Below, one piece after another: positions 5,189 through 10,407 of a DNA stretch of 10,407 nt. This stretch comes from JAPHTQ01 sp050287105 (GTDB lineage Bacteria > Pseudomonadota > Gammaproteobacteria > Thiohalomonadales > Thiohalomonadaceae). The position numbers and the translations under genes were made by a program. The stretch spans positions 1 through 10,407 of the forward strand of contig JBNKBG010000083.1 in the NCBI GenBank assembly GCA_050287105.1. Reading direction: 5' to 3'. The notes beneath the pieces were generated by a model. The model saw only the letters and a list, made by a program, of their open reading frames with translations. It had not been told where the DNA came from and searched no databases. Every line of letters begins with the position of its first letter. Position 1 is the stretch's first letter.

Positions 5189-7231
5189 ATGAACGGAAGA
5201 AACCCCGATAGCGGCTTTTGGCAAGTGATTGCGTTTGCCGCAGCCATACTGCTCTGCTTTACCGCCCTGCCCGGCCATGCCGCGGGGCTACTTACCCCGA
5301 CCGACGGCAGCCTGCCACCATTGGAATTACGTGACCATCACGTCAAGGTAGTGGTGGAAGACGGCTATGTGGTCACCTCGGTGGAACAGGTTTTCCACAA
5401 CCCCCACCCCCAGGACATGGAGGCGATCTACTCCTTCCCGGTGCCTGAACATGGCGCGGTCAGCGAGTTCACTATGTGGATCGATGGCAAGCCGATCTCC
5501 GGTGAGGTGCTGGAGAAGAAGGAGGCTCGCCGTGTCTATGAGGAGGAGAAACAGGCGGGACGTGACGCCGGGATTACAGAAAAGGACAGCTACAAAACCT
5601 TCGATATCTCGGTTTCACCGGTCCGCGCAGGACAGGATACCCGTATCCGCCTGACCTACCTGCAGACCGCCCACCTCGATACCGGTATCGGCCGATACAA
5701 CTATCCGCTGGCGGAGGGCGGCGTGGATGAAGAGAAACTTTCATTCTGGACCGCCAATGACAAGGTGACCCATAGCTTCAGCTTCGATCTCACCCTGCGC
5801 TCGGCCTATCCGATCGACGCCCTTCGCGTGCCCAATCAACCACAGGCACAGGTTAGCCAGGACAGCGCTGGCGACTGGCATGTCCACCTTGCCAAGGGGG
5901 CCAACGGCAATGCCGAGGAAGGTAAAACCGCACAGCAAAACGGCGGCGTGGTCCACACCCTGGATCAGGACGTGATGGTCTACTGGCGCATGAAGCAGGG
6001 CCTGCCAGGCAGCGTCGATCTGGTGACCTACAAGCCCGACGCCAGTAAACGCGGCACCTTTATGCTGACGGTAACACCGGGCGACGACCTGGCACCGATC
6101 ACCGAAGGTAGCGACTGGCTTTTCGTCCTCGACATCTCTGGTTCGATGCAGGGCAAGTACGCCACCCTGGCCGCCGGAGTAGAGAAGGCGCTGGGCAAGA
6201 TGCGACCCAACGATCGTTTCCGCCTGATTCTGTTTAATAACAGTGCCCAGGAGTTAACCAACGGCTACGTCAACGCCACCCCGGAGATGGTGCTGCACTA
6301 CAGCCAAAAACTGGCCTCTGTGCAACCGGATGGTGGTACCAATCTCTTCGATGGCCTGAAACTGGGACTGCGTTCGCTGGAGGCAGACCGCAGCAGCGCC
6401 GTGATCCTGGTAACCGATGGTGTGGCCAACGTGGGTGAGACAGCGCAAAAGCGTTTCCTCGAACTTCTGAAAACCAAGGACGTGCGCCTGTTTACCTTCA
6501 TTATGGGTAATAGTGCCAATCGTCCGTTGCTGGAAGCCCTGACCCGCCACTCCAACGGCTTTGCAGTCAGCATCTCCAACAGTGATGACATCGTCGGCAA
6601 AATCCTGGAGGCTTCCAGCAAAATGACCCACCAGGCGCTGCACGGGGTAGAGCTGAAGATTAGCGGTGTGAAGGTACGGGACCTGACTCCGGAAGAGATC
6701 GGTTCGCTCTATCACGGCCAGCAGCTAATCGTGTTGGGTCACTACTGGGGTGACGGCGAAGCGCAGGTGACCATGGAAGGCAAGGTATCGGGTACACCGA
6801 AGCAGTACAGTACGCGCTTTAATTTCCCGGCGACCAGCAACCAGCATCCTGAACTGGAGCGCATCTGGGGCTATGCGGCTATCGAACAGATGCAGCAAAA
6901 AATGCAGGACTTCGGTGATGATGCCGACATCAAGCAGGCGATTACCGACCTTGCACTGGAGCATAGTCTGGTGACCGACTACACCTCCATGGTGGTGTTG
7001 CGTGATGAGGTGTTCGATGCCCGAGGCATCAAACGCAACAACCGTGACCGCCTCGCCATTGAGGATCAGGCGCGTCAACAGCGCGCGGCACAACCGGTGC
7101 AATCACGTCGTGTCGATACAGCGCAGCCGATGTACAGCTCCCCGCGTACCAGCCATGGCGGAGGCGCCTTTGGCGGCTGGTTGTTGGGTCTATTGCTGTT
7201 GCCGCTGTGGCGACGCTTCAAGGCTCACTGA
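5189..7231 (+). CDS. secreted VIT + VWA domain protein with GlyGly-CTERM-like tail
   Basis: A 680-residue exported protein resembling inter-alpha-trypsin inhibitor heavy chains and the 'marine proteobacterial sortase target protein' family. Residues 1-31 are a signal peptide (hydrophobic 12-27, likely cut after GHA at 29-31). A VIT domain spans about 42-170 (EQVFHNPHPQDMEAIYSFPVPE at 66-87). The VWA domain spans about 308-480 with a complete metal-binding MIDAS: DISGS (315-319), Thr384 in DGGTN, and Asp410 in VTDG. The family-like segment LEHSLVTDYTSMVVL is at 590-604. The last 25 residues are SHGGG, a hydrophobic stretch and a basic end (WRRFKAH), as in GlyGly-CTERM proteins processed by rhombosortase. 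I see no LPXTG motif, and no sortase or rhombosortase gene is in the window. It is divergent from tetR. It probably acts at the cell surface in adhesion or protein binding, but the exact role is unknown. Confidence 0.88.
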   Translation: MNGRNPDSGFWQVIAFAAAILLCFTALPGHAAGLLTPTDGSLPPLELRDHHVKVVVEDGYVVTSVEQVFHNPHPQDMEAIYSFPVPEHGAVSEFTMWIDGKPISGEVLEKKEARRVYEEEKQAGRDAGITEKDSYKTFDISVSPVRAGQDTRIRLTYLQTAHLDTGIGRYNYPLAEGGVDEEKLSFWTANDKVTHSFSFDLTLRSAYPIDALRVPNQPQAQVSQDSAGDWHVHLAKGANGNAEEGKTAQQNGGVVHTLDQDVMVYWRMKQGLPGSVDLVTYKPDASKRGTFMLTVTPGDDLAPITEGSDWLFVLDISGSMQGKYATLAAGVEKALGKMRPNDRFRLILFNNSAQELTNGYVNATPEMVLHYSQKLASVQPDGGTNLFDGLKLGLRSLEADRSSAVILVTDGVANVGETAQKRFLELLKTKDVRLFTFIMGNSANRPLLEALTRHSNGFAVSISNSDDIVGKILEASSKMTHQALHGVELKISGVKVRDLTPEEIGSLYHGQQLIVLGHYWGDGEAQVTMEGKVSGTPKQYSTRFNFPATSNQHPELERIWGYAAIEQMQQKMQDFGDDADIKQAITDLALEHSLVTDYTSMVVLRDEVFDARGIKRNNRDRLAIEDQARQQRAAQPVQSRRVDTAQPMYSSPRTSHGGGAFGGWLLGLLLLPLWRRFKAH

Positions 7232-7236
7232 AACAA

Positions 7237-7268
7237 AGAGGCCACCGCAAGGTGGCCTCTCTTTTTTT
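7237..7268 (+). terminator. intrinsic terminator after the VIT/VWA gene
   Basis: A perfect 10-bp GC-rich stem (AGAGGCCACC at 7237-7246, GGTGGCCTCT at 7251-7260) closes a GCAA tetraloop and is followed by a run of seven T (7262-7268). It starts 6 nt after the stop codon and should isolate this gene from msrB. Confidence 0.93.
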
Positions 7269-7296
7269 GGCTGTGGTTGCCCCCACCTTATATATT
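7267..7296 (+). promoter_or_regulatory. possible msrB promoter
   Basis: TTGGCT (7267-7272), 18 nt, then TATATT (7291-7296). The -10 box is good and the -35 box moderate. It lies just after the upstream terminator, where msrB would need its own promoter. Confidence 0.4.
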
Positions 7297-7322
7297 CACC
7301 TGGACCACGAGGGGTACCTGCC

Positions 7323-7718
7323 ATGACCACCAACGACAAATCCGATGCCGAGTGGCGCGATACGCTGACCCCGGAGCAGTTCCACGTCTGCCGCGAACGG
7401 GGCACCGAGGCACCCTTTACTGGCAAGCTGCTGCATAACAAAGAGGACGGGATCTACCGCTGTGCCTGCTGTGGCGCGGAGCTATTCGACGCCAAAACCA
7501 AATTCGATTCGGGCACCGGCTGGCCCAGTTTCTGGGATGCGCTCGGACCGGACACGGTAACGCTGAAAGAGGATCACTCCCACGGTATGACCCGCATCGA
7601 GGTCACCTGCGCCAACTGCGGTTCGCATCTGGGGCATGTTTTCCCCGACGGCCCGCAGCCGACCGGGCAACGTTACTGCATCAATTCGGTTGCGCTGGAT
7701 TTTGAAAAGAAGGAATAA
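7323..7718 (+). CDS. msrB: peptide-methionine (R)-S-oxide reductase MsrB
   Basis: A 131-residue cytoplasmic enzyme that reduces methionine R-sulfoxide in proteins, normally recharged by thioredoxin. Family signatures are TPEQFHVCRERGTEAPFTG (16-34), two zinc-binding CxxC pairs (Cys47/Cys50 and Cys96/Cys99), FDSGTGWPSFW (61-71), and RYCINS (117-122) with catalytic Cys119. The frame is open further upstream, back to 7002 inside the preceding gene, but the ATG at 7323 is chosen: GAGGGG (7309-7314) sits 8 nt before it, homology begins here, and the upstream stretch crosses a terminator. Length is typical for single-domain MsrB. The gene appears monocistronic, between a terminator upstream and a hairpin downstream. 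Confidence 0.95.
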   Translation: MTTNDKSDAEWRDTLTPEQFHVCRERGTEAPFTGKLLHNKEDGIYRCACCGAELFDAKTKFDSGTGWPSFWDALGPDTVTLKEDHSHGMTRIEVTCANCGSHLGHVFPDGPQPTGQRYCINSVALDFEKKE

Positions 7719-7720
7719 GC

Positions 7721-7748
7721 TGATGGGCAACACGTAGCGTGCCCATCA
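7721..7748. repeat. inverted repeat between msrB and moxR
   Basis: A perfect 9-bp stem (TGATGGGCA at 7721-7729, TGCCCATCA at 7740-7748) with a 10-base loop begins 2 nt after the msrB stop codon. No T-run follows, so it is not a standard terminator. The wording resembles short dispersed palindromic (REP-like) elements, which one window cannot confirm. The rest of the 90-base gap holds no clear promoter. Confidence 0.5.
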
Positions 7749-7808
7749 CACAAACGCTGTCTATCATTCTGTAGACTAGACCTATCGCAACAGAACAAAG
7801 AAGAAGAA

Positions 7809-8723
7809 ATGAATCCACTACTGCAAAGCGCCGTCGACCAGACCAGCCAGTTTATTCTCGGCAAGGAGCACCAGATCAAACTGGCCCTTACCTGCCTGCT
7901 GGCGCGGGGCCATCTGTTGATCGAGGATGTGCCCGGCGTGGGCAAGACCATTCTCTCCCATGTGCTGGCGCGCACCCTTGGGCTGCAATTCAACCGCGTT
8001 CAGTTCACTTCGGATCTCTTGCCCGCCGACATCCTTGGCGTTTCGGTCTATGAGCGCGACAGCGGCAGCTTCAAATTTCACCCCGGGCCGATCTTTTCCC
8101 AGGTGGTGCTGGCCGATGAGATCAACCGCGCCACGCCGAAGACCCAGAGTGCCTTGCTGGAGGCGATGGAGGAGCAACAGGTCACCACCGAAGGACAGAC
8201 CATCGCCCTGCCGCAGCCCTTTTTTGTGATCGCGACGCAAAACCCGGCCCACCAGATCGGCACCTTTCCCCTGCCCGAGTCGCAACTGGATCGTTTTCTG
8301 ATAGTGTTGTCGCTTGGCTATCCCGAACGCAACGCGGAGCGCGCCCTGTTGATGGGCAGCGATCGGCGCGACATGTTGCAGGAGATCCAGCCGGTGCTCA
8401 CACCGCAGCAACTGGTCGAATTACAGAACATGGTCAAGGCGATCCACGCCTCCGATGCATTGATCGACTATATCCAGGCACTGCTCGCCTTCTCCCGCCA
8501 GTCGCCGTTCTATCTTGCCGGGCTTTCGCCACGCGCAGGGCTGGCGCTACTCGGTGCCGCCCGTGCCTGGGCATTGCTCAATAACCGCGACCATGTGATG
8601 CCGGAGGATGTGCAGGCGTTGCTGCCATACGTTGCCGCGCACCGTCTGCAGGCCGCGGATGAAACCGGGGCACGCAGTGTCGAGGCGCTGGTGCGTCCGT
8701 TGCTGGAAGTGCCGATCCCCTAG
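7809..8723 (+). CDS. MoxR-family AAA+ ATPase
   Basis: A 304-residue cytoplasmic AAA+ ATPase of the MoxR branch, thought to act as a chaperone that remodels or activates partner proteins, often ones with VWA domains. Visible motifs are Walker A PGVGKT (42-47), Walker B VVLADE (99-104) followed by INRATPKTQSALLEAMEE, the sensor-1 segment FVIATQNP (139-146), GTFPLPESQLDRF (151-163), and a sensor-2 region LSPRAGLALLGAARAWAL. All nucleotide-binding residues are present and the length is typical (about 300-330). The ribosome binding site is weak (an A/G-rich AAGAAGAA run), but conservation begins at this ATG. It is first in a moxR-DUF58-tgpA unit, a common bacterial cluster. Confidence 0.94.
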   Translation: MNPLLQSAVDQTSQFILGKEHQIKLALTCLLARGHLLIEDVPGVGKTILSHVLARTLGLQFNRVQFTSDLLPADILGVSVYERDSGSFKFHPGPIFSQVVLADEINRATPKTQSALLEAMEEQQVTTEGQTIALPQPFFVIATQNPAHQIGTFPLPESQLDRFLIVLSLGYPERNAERALLMGSDRRDMLQEIQPVLTPQQLVELQNMVKAIHASDALIDYIQALLAFSRQSPFYLAGLSPRAGLALLGAARAWALLNNRDHVMPEDVQALLPYVAAHRLQAADETGARSVEALVRPLLEVPIP

Positions 8724-8727
8724 TTCG

Positions 8728-9720
8728 ATGATTGCTGCCGCCTACCGTCACTGGCGCGATGAGGCCCTCTATTTTTGGCGGCATCTGCTGAAACGTAGTC
8801 GCGCCGAGCGCGGTACCATCACGCTCAATCAACGTCGTGTTTACATCATTCCCAGTCGCAGCGGTTTTGTCTTTGCCCTGGTGTTGCTGGCGATGTTGAT
8901 CGGCGCGATCAATTACCAAAACAGTCTCGCCTTCGCCCTCACCTTCCTGCTTGCAGGGCTGGCGTTTATTTCGATGATTCATTCGGTGCGCAACCTTTAT
9001 GGTCTGCGCATTCATGCTGGCCATTCACGTCCGACTTTTGTCGGGGATCAGGCGCGCTTTCCTGTCTACGTGGAGAACAGTAGCGATCAACCGCGCATCG
9101 CCTTGAAGATGTATCTGCCGGATCAGGTGCCGCTGGTTTTTGATCTGGAAGCTAACGGTGGCTCGTGGCTGGATCTCACCTTCCCTGCAACGCGACGCGG
9201 CCATCTTGTCCCGGGACGCATTACCCTCTACTCCCGTTTTCCGCTCGGACTGTTTCATACCTGGAGTTACATCCACCCGGAGATGCGCTGCCTGATCTAT
9301 CCTCGTCCCGCAGTTGAGCGCGAACTTCCCGCGCTGTCGGCGCAGGCGGAAGGCAGCGGCGAATCGCGTCAGCGTGGTAACGATGATTTCACCTCTCTGC
9401 GTCCCTATCACCTCGGCGACTCAATGCGCCATGTGCACTGGAAGGCGCTGGCCCGTGAACAGGGAATGCAGACCAAGCTGTTTGGCGGCGGTAGCATTGA
9501 AGAGCTGTGGTTGCACTGGGAACAGTGGGGCAACCTCGCGGTGGAAACGCGGCTTTCGCGCCTGACGCGTCAGGTACTGGAAGCGGATGGTTTGGGTTTG
9601 GCCTATGGCCTGCAACTGCCGGATAAAACCATTCCGCCATCGCGCGGTGATGCACATCGACATCGTTGCCTTGAGGCATTGGCGCTGTTCGGTCTGAAAG
9701 CGGAGCAGGACGATGGCTGA
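8728..9720 (+). CDS. DUF58 domain membrane protein
   Basis: A 330-residue protein with a cytoplasmic-type basic N-terminus, two adjacent membrane helices (about 46-63 and 66-83) and a C-terminal DUF58 domain. The DUF58 signature is GNDDFTSLRPYHLGDSMRHVHWKALAR (about 217-243), including the hallmark RHVHWK segment. The biochemical role of DUF58 is not established. It almost always occurs beside moxR and is thought to be a MoxR partner, with a fold related to VWA. The frame extends upstream into moxR, but that part is Cys/Arg-rich and is a shadow of moxR. The ATG at 8728, 4 nt after the moxR stop, is preferred. No strong Shine-Dalgarno is visible, so translation is probably coupled to moxR. The 3' end overlaps tgpA by 8 nt. 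Confidence 0.9.
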   Translation: MIAAAYRHWRDEALYFWRHLLKRSRAERGTITLNQRRVYIIPSRSGFVFALVLLAMLIGAINYQNSLAFALTFLLAGLAFISMIHSVRNLYGLRIHAGHSRPTFVGDQARFPVYVENSSDQPRIALKMYLPDQVPLVFDLEANGGSWLDLTFPATRRGHLVPGRITLYSRFPLGLFHTWSYIHPEMRCLIYPRPAVERELPALSAQAEGSGESRQRGNDDFTSLRPYHLGDSMRHVHWKALAREQGMQTKLFGGGSIEELWLHWEQWGNLAVETRLSRLTRQVLEADGLGLAYGLQLPDKTIPPSRGDAHRHRCLEALALFGLKAEQDDG

Positions 9721-10407
9721 TTTTGAACGCAGCCTCGCACCGCCATTGGTCGGACGTCACTGGTTGCTGGGCGCTTTGTTCCTGGTCTCACTGCCGCACC
9801 TGCTGCGGATGCCGTGGTGGTTTTCCGCGCTCTGCGTGGCGGTGTTCGCCTGGCGCCTGCTGCATGAGTTGCGCGGTTACGATCTGCCGGGCCGTTTTCT
9901 GCGTTACCTGCTGGTGTTCCTCGGAGTCGTTGCCGTCGGCGCGGCCTACCGCACCTTTGTCGGCCACGAGCCGGGAGTGGCGCTACTGCTGTTGATGCTC
10001 TGTCTCAAATTGCTGGAGATGCGAACCATGCGCGATGCGCTGATCGCGCTCTTTATCGGTTATTTTATGGTCTTCGGCGGCTTTATCTTCAGCCAGTCGA
10101 TCCTGATGGGCGGCTATCTTTTTCTGGTGGTGCTGGCGCTGACCGCCGCGCTGATCACCCTTAACCATCCTGCTGGCAATAACGCCAACTACCGCTTCTA
10201 CTTCGCCACCGGTGGCAAACTTCTGTTGCAGGCGTTGCCGCTGATGATTGTGTTGTTCGTGCTATTTCCACGCCTTTCATCACCACTATGGGGTATGCCG
10301 GAAAGTCGTGCTTCCAAAACCGGTCTTTCCGATTCCATTGAGATGGGTAGCATTAGCAACCTGGTAGAGTCGCAGGAAGTAGCCTTTCGCGTCGACTTCG
10401 ACGGCCC
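9713..10407 (+). CDS. tgpA: TgpA-like DUF3488/transglutaminase membrane protein, 3' end cut by window
   Basis: The first 231 residues of a protein that runs off the window. The start ATG overlaps the end of the DUF58 gene by 8 nt, with GGAG 7 nt before it. The visible part is the N-terminal DUF3488 membrane domain: several hydrophobic helices, the family segment LCLKLLEMRTMRDALIALFIGYF, and LFPRLSSPLWGMPESRASKTGLSDSIEMGSISNL leading into the periplasmic region, closely matching TgpA-type proteins. In the family a periplasmic transglutaminase-like domain with a Cys-His-Asp triad follows; it lies beyond the edge, so its integrity cannot be judged. In Pseudomonas aeruginosa TgpA is essential for growth. 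Co-transcription with moxR and DUF58 is the usual arrangement. Confidence 0.9.
   Translation, partial: MADFERSLAPPLVGRHWLLGALFLVSLPHLLRMPWWFSALCVAVFAWRLLHELRGYDLPGRFLRYLLVFLGVVAVGAAYRTFVGHEPGVALLLLMLCLKLLEMRTMRDALIALFIGYFMVFGGFIFSQSILMGGYLFLVVLALTAALITLNHPAGNNANYRFYFATGGKLLLQALPLMIVLFVLFPRLSSPLWGMPESRASKTGLSDSIEMGSISNLVESQEVAFRVDFDG

Noticed and set aside
6254..6715. Open frame opposite the VWA domain
   Set aside because: Antisense shadow of the MIDAS-containing region; no domain recognised.
7114..7231. LPXTG-type sortase signal at the end of the VIT/VWA protein
   Set aside because: No LPXTG or close variant precedes the hydrophobic segment; LPLWRR lies at its end, in the wrong position and without the Thr-Gly.
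7002..7322. Upstream extension of the msrB reading frame
   Set aside because: It overlaps the VIT/VWA gene in another frame, crosses a strong terminator and shows no MsrB similarity; the 7323 ATG has a good ribosome binding site.
7749..7808. sigma-70 promoter for moxR
   Set aside because: TAGACT (7772-7777) could be a -10 box, but nothing resembling a -35 lies 16-18 nt upstream.
8608..8727. Upstream extension of the DUF58 reading frame
   Set aside because: It lies inside moxR and gives a Cys/Arg-rich sequence typical of a shadow frame; DUF58 proteins begin near the 8728 start.
1..10407. CRISPR array, IS element, prophage, tRNA or rRNA
   Set aside because: No regularly spaced repeats, transposase or integrase motifs, tRNA cloverleaf or rRNA-like sequence found.

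Overview
The window reads as chromosomal DNA of a GC-rich gammaproteobacterium. The protein set (a PhoQ-type kinase, a bifunctional Aas with LplT, a VIT/VWA protein with a GlyGly-type tail, and MoxR-DUF58-TgpA) fits a marine or sulfur-oxidising Chromatiales-like lineage, but the exact taxon is inference. No phage, IS element, CRISPR, tRNA or rRNA was seen. Both edges cut through genes.

Layout. (1) Positions 1-925 (+): the C-terminal two thirds of a PhoQ-like sensor histidine kinase. (2) Positions 995-5013 (-): a compact tetR-aas-lplT operon for lysophospholipid import and re-acylation, with its own TetR-family regulator first. (3) Positions 5014-5188: a divergent control region, AT-rich against its surroundings. 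A 17-bp palindrome supplies the -35 boxes of two back-to-back promoters, and the + strand leader has potential secondary structure around the ribosome binding site. (4) Positions 5189-7231 (+): a secreted VIT + VWA protein whose C-terminus looks like a GlyGly-CTERM (rhombosortase) sorting tail, closed by a strong intrinsic terminator. (5) Positions 7323-7718 (+): msrB, probably with its own promoter. (6) Positions 7809-10407 (+): moxR, a DUF58 gene and tgpA (cut by the window edge), tightly packed with a 4-nt gap and then an 8-nt overlap.

Function. Most of the window concerns the cell envelope: sensing (PhoQ-like), phospholipid repair (Aas/LplT), a cell-surface VWA protein, and a MoxR/DUF58/transglutaminase module. 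The most interesting part is the tetR/VIT-VWA divergent region. It suggests that phospholipid salvage and a surface VWA protein are controlled together through one shared operator, with a possible extra layer of control at translation of the VWA gene.
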